This document shows, in pieces, positions 34,132 through 46,300 of a DNA stretch of 64,000 nucleotides (the stretch's first letter is position 1; every line of letters begins with the position of its first letter). The stretch is from Moniliophthora roreri (lineage: Eukaryota; Basidiomycota; Agaricomycetes; Agaricales; Marasmiaceae). The DNA is taken from assembly GCA_001466705.2 (NCBI GenBank), contig LATX02000208.1, forward strand, positions 62,001-126,000, written 5' to 3'. The position numbers and the translations under genes are program-made. Below the pieces are notes generated by a model, which saw only the letters and a program-made list of their open reading frames with translations, had not been told where the DNA came from and did no database searches.

Positions 34132-35046
34132 ATGCGATTCGACCCTTTTGACACACTTGTTCAGATCGGAAGTAAGTCGTAAGCACATCCATCCCAGAAT
34201 TAGGCTACTCATACTCGGGGTTTCTTGTCGCAGTAACTACTATGGTCTGCACCATTCCAGCCACTGGGACAACATCAAATCGTTTATACCTTCGTAGGGA
34301 TCGTTACTTTGAAATCATTTCTCAACTATTTTCAATAGCTATGGGCATTGGCTTCTGTCCTATCGCTTTGCGCCTGGAGTCTTTATTCACATAGCATATT
34401 CAAGTCCAAAACTAGCAATGATTGCAGCATGCTACATGATGGCTGCTGCTTTTCAGTCTTGTTTGATGAGTGTAATTACATCTACTATGATATCATATCA
34501 ACTCAAAGATTCGCAAGTTCCCTCGTATACATATCCCAATCATTCGCATTCATCCAAATCCCAAAGTCCATCAGCGACTTCTTGTTCTCGCGTTTTTATT
34601 CTTAATCAACACCGCAGTGCTGATAAGTCAATTGTTCTGGGTCTGCGAACCACAACCGTCTTGGAAGGATGATTCATCACCACAATGCGAGCTCCCGAAA
34701 CAGGTGGCTGTTCTCCAGCTCGTCGATGAGTGTTCGAACTTTGTTGGACTGTCCCTGGCGGCTCATCCTCGAATAGCCTTTCACATCTCTGCCGACGCAA
34801 TACTTGCAGCCGTTCCTCTACGACTCATCCAGACCATTCACGATTCGGCCCTTCGTCGGAGATTAGGATTAATCTTCTCGATATGTCTCGTTACAACTGC
34901 TGTATCACTTGTACATACAGCCTTCATCTTGATACACGCGTGCGTTCCTGCAATTTCTGAATTCTCATCATTTTCTTCACAGGGAACACCAACATGTTTC
35001 AATGTCGCGGGCCATGGAACGAATTGGTTTACGTGTGGGACCGTAA
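34132..35046 (+). pseudogene. Fungal rhodopsin-fold integral membrane protein, decayed copy
   Basis: It begins MRFDPFDTLVQIG, like the intact paralogue at 38.3 kb (MPLNASDPLVQIG), with an intron at the same place. Then come MVCTIPATGTTSNRLYLRRDRY, FIHIAYSSPKLAMIAACYMM, IIRIHPNPKVHQRLL, LISQLFWVCEPQPSWKDD, and LRRRLGLIFSICLVTTAVSLVH. The pieces are in shifting frames: the segment before FIHIAYSS and the segment before IIRIHP each need small indels, and the C-terminal helix ends early in VGP-stop. Most likely a pseudogene; a gene with unusual introns is less likely. Confidence 0.65.
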
Positions 35047-35218
35047 CCTTGGGAAGACGGTGACAAGGTGTGAAATTCATTGGAGCTTATATCACGTATA
35101 CACCTTTTTGTATATGTTGAATCTCCAATACTCCACTTTTTCGCAGGCCAAAAAGTTATTACGTTTCTTCATACTCCAAACTTGGGAGGGAGCGTTCCAT
35201 CTAGCGTAGCTTTAATTT

Positions 35219-37758
35219 CTATGTAAATGTCCCGTTAGCACCTGAATATCACTCTGCATGTCTGCATGGAAAGGAACGTACGAAGAGCGAGGATTCCGCT
35301 GTAGAACCGGCACATTGATAGGTTTCCTGCAAAGTAAAGTGAGTAAAGCGAGATATCCATACGACCTGCCATGTTGGAGAAACTCACCAATTCCGACCCA
35401 TAATCCCGGATGACCAGAGTCCTTCCAGACAGAGTTGAGCTCTCCTTCCTCATCGATATCCCAGATCGGTTTGAGTTTTGAAGCCTCTTTCTCGCCGATA
35501 ACGGGGGTTATGGAGTCTTTAGCATCGCCATATCTTGGGATGCAGAAGCGGTCAAGATACGACGCATGCATGTGTCGAGAGTGACTCACCCAGTGGCAAA
35601 GACGACGACATCAGCGTCGAGAGTGGTTCCATCTTCAAAGATGAGGCCAGTTTCGGTGAACTCCTTGATTTGGCTTCCATTCTTGAGCTTGATACGGCCT
35701 TCGATGATATCTTGGCTACCTCCAACATCTGGTTATCCATGAGCAGGAGTGTAATGGTAAAAAGAGGATAGACACATACCGATATAGTATCCTCCAGCCT
35801 TCATGTACAAGAGAGGGAATATACCGGCGTTCTCGGGACCCAGGTTGGTTTTGAAGCCGACCTTGTTCAACTGCTCAAGAACGTCTCTAGCAGGTAGCAA
35901 CCATTAAAAGGAATGAACGAGAGCAAGGTGATGCTCAAGGACTCACTTGTCCACCGATTGAGCAAACGTAGCTACAACCCGCTGGTGAACGAGTTTTATG
36001 ACGGGGAACGGAAGTGAAGCGCTGACTCGGTCTGCGTATTCGATATTGCACCCTTCGTTATACGAACCTAATCAAAAACAGGAATAAGCCAATAATTCGA
36101 GATTACTGGTGATCTCTCACCTCCGAGAAGCATCGCTATAGACTTTGCTGAGATGACATACGTAGATGAGCGCTGGTACCTAAAAAAACGGGCATTGAGA
36201 TACGTCAAATGTCGAGATGGTACCGCAACCATACATGGTAACGTCTACACCATGGCGGTGGAAATCTTGCGCAATATCATGCCCTAGAACAGAACGGATG
36301 TCAGTCGTAGTCGTATGACAACTGCCTATCAAGGGTGTCGTACCCGAGTTGCAGGCACCAACCACAATTGCCTTCTTTCCCGCGAAATCTCTCGCGGACT
36401 TGAAGTTGGATGAGTGAAAGATTTTGCCCTTAAACTTGTCCGCATTCGCGACTTTTGGTATGTTAGGGATACCGCCTCCAAATCCGGTACCGAATACGAG
36501 ATGTTTGATTTTCATCGTCCTACTCGTGCCGTTTCTGTCAATGGTGATAGACCAAATTTTGGATGCATCGTCCCATGTAGCGCTGGTGATCTTGGATGAA
36601 GTCCAAACACTAAGTTCCAGGGTTTCCGCATATGCTTCGAGGAAGTTTGCTAGCTAGTGTGGTGGAATTAGAGTGCAGCAACGTAGAGAGTGATGTAGGG
36701 CGTACCTTGCCGGCGGAACAGTACACGGGCCATGATGACGGGAATCTTTGATAAATCGCCCTTAGGTTCAGGACCATATGCAGAATATATAGATTACATA
36801 CGACATGTATGGGGGATTGTCGTACCCTGGCGATATATCAGAGTTGAACACGCCACAACAACACGGGAAGCGGAGATAGACGCACAGACAGTGTCATGCA
36901 GTGCAAGGGAGTCGTATCGATTCCTCCACTGTGAATATAATGTGAGTTTGAGAGTGATTACTGCATTTGGGTTTTTGACGCACATTATCCCCAATACGAG
37001 GGTTCTTTTCAATAACAAGGGCGGGAACATCCAAGTGTTTGAATCGTGCGGCAATCTCTAATCCAGTTTGACCTCCCCCTAGAAACCAAAAAATGAGAAG
37101 AGTGGTACGAAAATAGATAGATGCCTCACCAATAACAAGTACATCAGGATCTCTATCAGAGAACTCGATTTGACGCTTTCGCACTGCTTCCCATGGCTCT
37201 ATAACAGGAGTTGTCTCCCTATTGACTCCAACCTATATAAATTGATGATCAATATCAAGCGTTTTCTGATGAAAAAAGCGGAGATTGTAACCGTGCCTTC
37301 TCAACACAATCCTTGAGGGAATCCAAAGATGTGAGGACTGTATAGGCCCGCCACTTGTTATCGGGTCCCGGAACTAAACGTACGATGCCAGTAGCTTCAC
37401 CAATGGGAGTCTGGAAGTCAAAGGAGAATTGTAAGACGGTGAAATCAGGGAACATGTTGGCAATCGATGGCTGATTGTGTGCAGCGTTGTGCAAGCTTGG
37501 GGAGCCAATGAAGTTTTGACGTGCATCAAGCAGCGACTTGATAGACTGCCATCCATGAAGGGTTCGTATATCGGAGGTGAGAGCGACTATATCTCGCCAA
37601 AACGCGTCCTCGAGGAATAAATCTTGGATGGCAACCGAGTCCTTGGCATTGGTGAATGCAGCGAGCCATTGCTGAGCAATATCAGGAGCCGAAACTGATT
37701 CTGGGACAGCTGCTTTCAGCTTGTCGAGAGTTGGGAGGCTGGGAACCTTGCTGGACAT
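35219..37758 (-). CDS. Flavin-containing monooxygenase with an N-terminal SnoaL/NTF2-like region
   Basis: About ten exons give roughly 600 residues. The first 165 residues (DIAQQWLAAFTNAKDSVAI...DLFLEDAFWRDIVAL) resemble the NTF2/SnoaL fold found before many fungal FMO-type enzymes. The flavoprotein follows: FAD site VLVIGGGQTGLEIA, FMO motif FKGKIFHSSNF, NADPH site AIVVGACNSGHDIA, and the ATG motif VVVFATGYGD near the C-terminus. The end LSMCRFYSGILALRANGTFT is reached through a last short exon. The start ATG (37758) is preferred because the longer frame has no ATG. The family inserts one oxygen into nucleophilic N or S centres or carbonyls using NADPH; substrate unknown. It lies between two paralogous membrane-protein genes. 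Confidence 0.85.
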
Positions 37759-38346
37759 TGCTCTCAAACAAGAAGTCTGAAAGTAATAAGACGATGAGGT
37801 CTCGGTAGAAGGATGCGGGAGGGTGTGAATCGTCTGTGATGATCAAAGTAGGTTGCCCTTTCGGGACCATTCAGTGGGACTGATACCCTGATTCCAACGT
37901 GGGTCCGCAATCATGATCACAAGGCGCTCAGCAAACAGATATGGATATCGTGTGTTCCTCATTTTCGGTTGAGATTGTCCGTGATTTGACCAATCCAGCT
38001 GCCTGATCCACGACTGAGAGGTGAAAAGAAGCGAGAAAACGCTGTCACTGACGTTGTCAGTGTCACGGTGAAAAAGGCGCTCATGATGACCTACTTCCCG
38101 GTAAAAGCCGATCCATCAGAATCCATCGCTTAGCGGTGGTCGTTGTCGTAACTGATGTTACCTCGAAATCCGTCAAACGTTTTTCCTTTTACACAATTCC
38201 TTCCATCATCTTATTTTATTTCCCCCTGCGGGTTGTCCACGACCAATCAGCGTTTAGATTTCTGCGAAAGAATCCCGCTCAATCAACTTGGTGGCCAGCA
38301 TACTTATATGACCAGCTTGACATTTGAAAAACTGGTCATCCCCATC
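37759..38346. other. Divergent intergenic region
   Basis: 588 bases between the FMO start and the membrane-protein start; presumably holds both promoters. Nothing specific seen. Confidence 0.5.
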
Positions 38347-39775
38347 ATGCCATTGAACGCCTCGGACCCTCTCGTGCAGATTGGGAGTAAGTTTCTCCTG
38401 CATATCTTTTGGTAAAAAGTAGGCTTACTGGTCCTTTTCACGCCAGTTACATCCGTCGTGTGCACGGTTCCGGCCATTGGAACGACAATATTTCGCTTAT
38501 ACATTCGAAGAGGGCGGTACTGGGCGGACGATGCAAGTATTATTTGATTTTGGATTGGAATATTTGCTGAGAGAGAGAGGCTGTTATAATAGGTTTGGGC
38601 ACTCATTTCCGCCCTCTCCCAGTTCATCATGTTCTCGGGATCCTTCATCCACATAACCCAGTCAAGTCCAAGAAGGTGGATGATTGCGGCGTATTATATG
38701 ATGGCTTCAGCATTCTACGCCGTTGTCTGGTGCGTCATTCTACATTCCTAGCAAGAACAATCAAGCCCTTATTATGGATTAGGTTCGCCCGTCTATCAAT
38801 TGTTTTTTCAATTATTCGAATACATCCAAGCCCAACAATAAGACGAATGCTGTTCTATGTCGCCGGAATCTTCTTTCTGATAACGGTCGTTTTGATCAGT
38901 CAGTTATACTGGGTGTGCGAACCTCAGCCGGGATGGAAAGATGAAGCCAGTCCCCAATGCAAGCTCCCAGACCAGGTTGTCATTCTACAGCTCGTCAGTG
39001 AGTGGTCGATCCCTTTCTATTAGGTGCCGTTAGCTCAACTTTCCTCAATGACAGCTGACATCTTTGCTGACACGATACTTGTCGCCGTACCCGTTCGCCT
39101 CATTATGACCCTTAGTGACAAGAAGCTGCGTCGTCGACTTCTCGTCATTTTTTCCACCTGTCTCATCACCACTGCCGTATCACTGGTCCATGCTGCATTC
39201 ATCTTTGTTGGCGCGTAGGTTTCTTGCCCTCGACTTTTAACACGACTTGGCGCTCAACTTCTTTATACAGAGGTCATCAAGAGGTGATGGCAGCTATCGC
39301 TGAAGACTGTGTATCTCTTATCGTTTGCAACGTACCGGTCGTCGCTACTGTCATGATCCGCAAATTTTCCAGTGATGACAGAAACCCCGCCAGGAAATCT
39401 CGGATAACGAATAACAAGACTCTTTCATTAAAATTTGCGACCCTTAACGGTCGAGCTCAAGCGGACACCGCTGCTTCAACGGCTCAACAGACGACGACAT
39501 TTGGGACGGGGACGGGTTGGTTCAGATGGGACAGGGAGCTTCCAGAGACGGAGTCATCGGAACCAAACACATCGACCGTGCTCTCGAGTGTTGAGCTGAC
39601 CGAAGCAACGCAGCAATCCGGGCCTACGGATACACTCGACATACGGAAGCCAGATTCAGAACCACAAGATCTATATCCACCGCAACCTCACAGTCGAGAT
39701 CAGGATACCAAAAAGGTGTATTGGCTCCAAGACGGTACGCATCGTATCACCAAAATCATTACATTCGTTTTCTGA
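38347..39775 (+). CDS. Fungal rhodopsin-fold (seven-helix) integral membrane protein
   Basis: The joined protein is about 370 residues. The N-terminus MPLNASDPLVQIG is followed by hydrophobic helices with the loop RLYIRRGRYWADD, which is typical of the fungal rhodopsin-domain membrane protein family (SAT4-like). Further helices contain MFSGSFIHI, MIAAYYMMASAFYAVVWFAR and LITVVLISQLYWVCEPQPGW, then LRRRLLVIFSTCLITTAVSLVH. A cytoplasmic tail rich in Ser, Thr and Gln ends KIITFVF. One intron after ADD appears to use a GC donor. There is no retinal-lysine evidence, so light sensing is not implied. Possible in-frame upstream ATG at 38309; 38347 is chosen by analogy with the paralogue at 34.1 kb. 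Confidence 0.78.
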
Positions 39776-40303
39776 CACGAAAAAAAAAAAACTGGTAGAT
39801 TCATGAACCCATTTTTGCCACTGTCGACTGTATTTTTAACTTGCCCGTTCTCACCTCCTACCACCCCCACGACAGACTAGACCGGCTGTTAGACATTCAT
39901 TACTCTACAACCCTCAGCTGTCCTGCACTCCTTACCTCGCTCCCTCCACCTGATGTAATTGCTCGAATTTCCCGCGATTCGAGCTCACTCCATACCTCTA
40001 TCATGTTGTTTTCCATATATCGCATGTCGTAATTGTTCTCATCGGTGTTATGTTAGCTATCTCCGTGGATTCTTTTCCAGCCTGTACCATACTTCATATT
40101 GTATTGAACGCATGTTGAATTATCACATTCAGCGGCACACTCCTTGGCAGAGTCTAGAACTTGCCCTGTTTCTACCCGAAATCCGAGGCATCTATACCAA
40201 TGATCTGGAAAATAGAAAACTCCCGTCTGGATACAACATCACATTGTAACAATATATCATCACCATCATACAGTTGCTTTACACCTGATTTATGATTAAA
40301 CTT
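39776..40303. other. Convergent intergenic region
   Basis: Between the membrane-protein gene and the GCN1 stop. An A run at 39779-39792; nothing else recognised. Confidence 0.55.
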
Positions 40304-43300
40304 TTAGTTGGTTCTCAACAGATCCCTGGCCCCTCTCGCCGGCCGCCCGATGTCTGGTCGCTCATGTCCAGCACTTTCCTGGATCTTTTGGGCTACACTA
40401 CCCATCAATCCCAGTTTTTCAAAGATATTCTCCTCGCCCTTTTCCGAGGTAGCCTCGAGGACGCCTAGTATGACATGAGAAGATGCAACGCTTGGCGGTG
40501 TACCAGCCACTAGGTAGCTCCTAAAGATGGAAGGTTGATCAGACAAATAATAAGCGTGGCCCATGTGAGACCCAACTTACTCGACGACAGGTTGTACCAG
40601 ATCAGGATGCGTCGACAACGCCACAAGAAGAGCAGCAGCAGCAGGACCGTAGGATTCTAAAGCAGAACTCATCAGTTACTTGTTGCTGTTGAGGGGCTGA
40701 CAGAACCCTGTACGACGTACCATCATGACTTCGTTCTCTGAACGCATCGTGCAGAAGATCAACACAAGCTTCTCTCGCCTTGTCGCCCACATTGCTCCTG
40801 GCTCCCTCGATCACTTTGGCCAAAGCTAATGTTAGGCTTGCGGCGATCGCATCATCTGCAGTTTTGACGCTTCCAATCAGTTCTGTTACCACAGGATCTA
40901 CCCTGGGTTGATTTCGCATCAAGATACCCAAGGCAGTGGCAGCCTTTGTTCGTACAGTAACTGATGCGGGGTCACCAGCACTCTTCATGAATGTCCGTTG
41001 CAATTGTGGGAAGAATGGCTTGACGAACAGTGGTATTCTCTCCAGCATGCTCGTCAATGCACTGAGGATACCGGTCTTGACAGCAGGAGGATACGTCGTT
41101 GCTTGCGTTGCAACACGAATGAGAGGACCAGTGAATGGAACGACGAACGGTTTGAATGAATCTGGTGATGTGCGTTCGACGAGATCTCCGATGGCGTAAG
41201 CTGCAGCTTCGCGTTGCTCGTTAGTCCCTGTAGTGAGACCGGCGATGATGATGGGTACAGTGGGCGCAATGCCTTTGGGAAGACTGAAACCTGGAACGTC
41301 GACGTGCTGCCCAACGATTCCGGTTGACTCGATAGTCCGACGGAGCGGTACAACGAGCGGTTCCAATTCGTCTTTTGGCACAGATTTGACAAAGACGTCG
41401 AGTGCGTGCTGAGCTGCAGTGTGGGCTTCCACGATAGAATCCTCCATGGCTGAAATGAGTTGGCGTATCCAATCAACACGGTAGAGCGATGTGTCCAACT
41501 CTGACTCTTCGCAGGAGATGGCAAAGAAGTTGAAGGCGCTGACGCGTCGTTTCGGTGAATCATTTTTCGCCCTGTGAAGTGTGGATTAGAATCACGTACA
41601 TAGCACTAAAGTAGCACGCACCATCCAAGCAAGGTCATCATCAAGGTATTGAGACCTTCCGCATCATTCACCGAACCTAACAGTGCACGTAAGGCTTCAT
41701 CTACAGCCTCCTTCAGCTCTTCATCCTCGTTCTCTTCAACGACTTTCACCAGAGCGTTGAGAATAGCTATGAGCCGTTTGCTCAAGGCATTTCCAGCAAC
41801 GGTAACCAGAGCAGCCAGAGCTCGAGCGTTGAACACCGTCATGGGTGTTGCGGTCAAAGTAGGTATCAAGACAGGGAACACCGTTGAGGCGCGGACCTGC
41901 ATAGGGATTAGCACTGAAATGTATGCATCATCCAACTGAATGGACTTACACTCATTACTTCTCTCAAGGCTTCTAGCGCGGTTCCGGATCCTTTACCTGG
42001 TTGGCGCAGTGCCTCCAAGAGAGTCGGTATAGTTTGGTCGATAGCTTTGGCACCAATGTACTCCTGTAGTAAGTCGAACGCCTTTGCTGCTGCAGTGCGG
42101 ACATTGGGCTCATCATCGACAAGACAAACGCGAACCATCGATATGATTTCGTCTTCATGATCCTCACGTTGCGTATCAGTGGTGTTCTCCCTGTCAACGA
42201 TTGAGTATATCATAGACTCGAAAAATATAACTACTTACATGACCTCACATAAAGCGAGGCAGACACCCTCTCTTGCCCGTGGAACAGCCGAGGTAATCTT
42301 TGACCGGAAAATAGGCATCATTTCTCCAACAATACGTTCACCAAACTTGCGACACAATTCACCAATAGTGCGTCCAGATGTCTACAAGGGAGTTGAGCTG
42401 CAGACGTGAACCTGCTATAAAAATAGCATACCTCTTGCTGTTCGAATTCTGAGCTGGAAAGGAGAGAAACGATTTGGTTGAGAAGCTCTGGGAGAATTTC
42501 GCGGACTGGAAGCAACGGACATGAGCTTCTAAAAGCGATAAACGGATAATGTACTTACCTGTTCTGGGTGTATTGTGCACGAGAGCTTTCCATATCTGGA
42601 TAGATGCCTGGCGAACGACAGCGACACCATCTTGTCTGACGAGATACAGAGAGGCAAGAAGGCGGTCACGACGCTCCACTCCTAGTACTTCGGTAAGTGC
42701 ACGACGAGAGGATTCGGCAGTTGCTGCTTCAGCTTCTTCCTCTTCCTCATCCATATCGGAAGGTTTGCCAGATATTCCGGACACCTTGAACATCAATTCT
42801 CCGACCAGAGTAATTGAAGCATGCTAAGCGGGAATACAGTCAGCCCAAGTTTGCACATGTTATACGAGACTTACCCGTATGCGCCAGCCAGGATTGAACA
42901 TTCCATTCTCCAACTCCGGTAGCAAGAGATCGATCGCCTTGTTCGAGTAGTTTGTGATAACCATACGTCCAGCCCGCATCGCAGCATCCCGAACATACTC
43001 CTCCGTGTCCGAAAGACCATTGAGGATCGGTGAAATGATCTTAGGTAGATGTGGTTGGAAACGGGTTCCGAACGTCGCTGGCAAGAACACAAGCAACGAC
43101 ATGAAACCTTCCCGGACGGTGGCACGAGGCGACTGGGCATTAGCAATGATGTCAGGAAGCAGCCCTTCAAGACGCTCCATTCCCAATCCCGACAGTACTT
43201 CACTAAGACCCTGAGCGGCACCTTGTCTGTCCACTCCTGATGTGTCAGTCTTGAGGACGCGAATGAGACCAGGAACAAGGTCGGGGAAGTTGACTTCTCC

Positions 43301-46300
43301 AAGACGCTCGACGAGGGTACCCAAAGCTTTCGCAGCAGTAGCACGGGCCTCGGGCACGGGATCGACGAGAACAACGTGAACCAGGGGAAGCAATTGAGAG
43401 AGATAAGGAATAAAATCCTTAGAGTCGGTCAGTGAAGCCAAATTTCCGACGATTTGGGCGGCTTTCTTCTTTGTCTCTGCACCTCGTTCTCTTAACCCCC
43501 GATCAATGATAGGTATCACCTGTGGTTTGTTTCTGAATCAGTTTGCTGAAGAAAAGGCTGCTCAAAGACAGGAACGCACCAGAGCTAATGACGAGTGATC
43601 GATATAATGCATGAATGAAGTCTTGAGGAGACTGGAAAGCGCGTTAGGTGTCTTCGTGGGATCAACCAGTGCTTTGAGGAGCACCGGTACGAGTGACTGA
43701 ATTTCAGGATTACTGATAACCTCTCCGAACTGTTTCAAGCTTTTGTTGGCAGCAGCTCGAACTTGAGCGTGCGAGTCGGTGAGCACGCCTGTTAACCGCG
43801 GAATGACAATGGGAAGGGAGACGGAAAGCTGCCTAGGAGAACAGTATGCCATCATTCCCAATAGCTCGATAGAACCCTTCTTCGACCGCCACTGCTTCTC
43901 GTCCAATCCCGATAGAAGTGTGGGTAGGATGAGCTTGACACCATAACCTGATAAGTGTCCCATGATCACCCTTGCCGCATCCTGAGTAGCTTCCCGGACG
44001 TCTGGCGTTGCATCTCCGAACGAGGACAGGAGCAGCGGGAGTACGTAAACGATATACGGTTCAAACAGACGACCAAGTGTAGTTGACATGGTTTCGAAAG
44101 CAAAGAGGACACCCTGCCTGGGCTCGTAGCGCTTCTTATCCTCTGTAGCTGCGCGGAGACGACTGATGACGTTGAACTCCTTCATACCAGCAATACCGGT
44201 TCCTTTGAGGACTCCTGCAAGACCGTATGCAGCTCCTCGTCGCGTTCCGTACTTTGGAGAGTTCAACAGATCGTCAAACAGACTGTCGACAAGGGCTCCA
44301 ACTTTGGGACGTATGACTTTGACCAGTGGGGAGAGACATTCGGAGACTGCAATCTGCACTTGCTCTGACGGTGTCTTCAGGGCTTCGACAAGGCGATCCA
44401 CAATGGAAGAAATACGGGTATCCGAGGCGTCAAGGTGGCGCGCAACACGACCGAGGAAGATGACCACGGCTTCTTTGATCTGGTCTGCCGTTTCTGTAGC
44501 TTGACTGGGTTGGCTGAGATGCTCTTCAAACATCGTAATGAGTGGTGCAATGCATGAGGCGCCGTGTAAATCAATAACTGTGGTGCCTGCAGAAAGCACC
44601 GTCCTCCGAACCTGAGCCATGCGATCACCAAGCGCTTCATCCTTGATCAGGAACTGGAAGAAAGGCGGCACATTAACTTCAGTGAAGTACGGGGCAAGAG
44701 CTTCGAATGTGCAAGCGGTAGCTACTCGAGCTTGCCATGGATCGGAACGCTCCAGGCTTTGCGCAATTAGCATGCCCTACATGAAATGTTTAGTGCTCGA
44801 TATAACGATAAAGGAATTTAACATACGTATTCGTCGTACTCTGGAGCTATGATCTTGGCCTGAAGTCGACCTCAGGAAGATATCATTAATGAATACCAGG
44901 AATCACTTGCCTTCTCGCGATAGTACTCTTCCAGGGTGGCGATGGTAGAGCCTATGCTTTGAGGCCAAATTTCCACGGCTTCAGCAATGGCACCAGCGTT
45001 GCTAGACCGAACATAGACATTATCGTGCTCTGAAAACATTCGTCGTTATTGTGAATTACATGACAGGGAAAGTATTCACCTAAGAATTGCAACAACAGGT
45101 CTAAGAAGCCTTGCGGAACGTCCAAGCCGTTGTCATCCCAAATATGACGGGCCAAACGAGCGTTCTGCTCATCCTCATCATGGCAAGCTACCCAAAGCTC
45201 TGGGGACCACTCAAAGTCGGTAATATCGAAGGGCTGCAATCGTTTTCTCAATCAGCCCCCGGTTCGTCAGATGAATGAACGACACGACAAACCTGTAAGG
45301 TCTGTAGACACGATGTGCGCACATAAACCTCTTGATGAAGAGTACCACGAATAAGGGTGCCAATTTCCTCCTTGACTGCAGAACTGGCCATGGCTTCTCC
45401 GAGCTCGACCAAGGAAGATGATGCTTCTTTGCTTAGCTTGGGCTGTTGACGGATGAGGTGTATCAAAAGTTCGATCGTGTGCACTCTAGGGAACGCAGGG
45501 TCCATAACTGGAATAGCTTCATCAGTACCACAATATCAGTTTCAGAAAGTGGACTTACATTCTCCACAATGGAACTTAATGATATCCTGGCAAAGCGTAA
45601 GTTGCTCCAGCATCTCCTCTGGTTCGTCTGTGGGTATACCGCCTTGCAGAACGACATATCGAATGAGCGGGAAAAGATACGAGAACGTTGACGAGTCGAA
45701 CGGTGTCTGTTCAGACAAGAAACGCAGACGGTGCATGACTCGGAGAATGAGCTCTGAAAACGAAGGTGACTTCAGTCAGAAATAGTTTTCGCGAGAGAGA
45801 TTAGGGAGACCCTACATACGACTCAGAGGCTCAGCTTTCAACTCTTCAGGTACAACGTTCGGTCTCAAGCACCTCAAGGTAGCGATTCCGATCCACTTGC
45901 GGAAAGTGTCAAGTCGTTCTGAGCAGCACCTGGCCAGTTCCTGTGAGTTGTCGACATTAGCTTCTTTTAGCAAAAATACGTTGTGTATAATACTTACCAG
46001 GTACGTTTCGAGCGCCATCTCACCTGCAAGCAGAGATCCTTTCTCAAGTGCTCCTTCGAGGAGTAAAGTAACCACCGTCGAGATGTATACGCGGAACTCT
46101 GAAACCAACGCATTAATAAGACTCTGAACAAAGTGAAGTCCCCGCTCCAAGTTGGCCTTTATCGAAGTTATTCGTTTCCGAACTTCAGCTTCCTTGGCAA
46201 GCTGAGCATTGACGAGGGATTGCTGCTGCTTGGTGAGCGTCACGGTATTCGCAGCTTTCTTGTTTGCCAGCGACTTCCGAAGGTCAGCTTCCCACTGGGC

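Noticed and set aside
34132..35046. Intact second membrane-protein gene with unusual introns
   Set aside because: At least two small indels against the intact paralogue cannot be explained by plausible GT-AG introns; called a pseudogene with moderate confidence.
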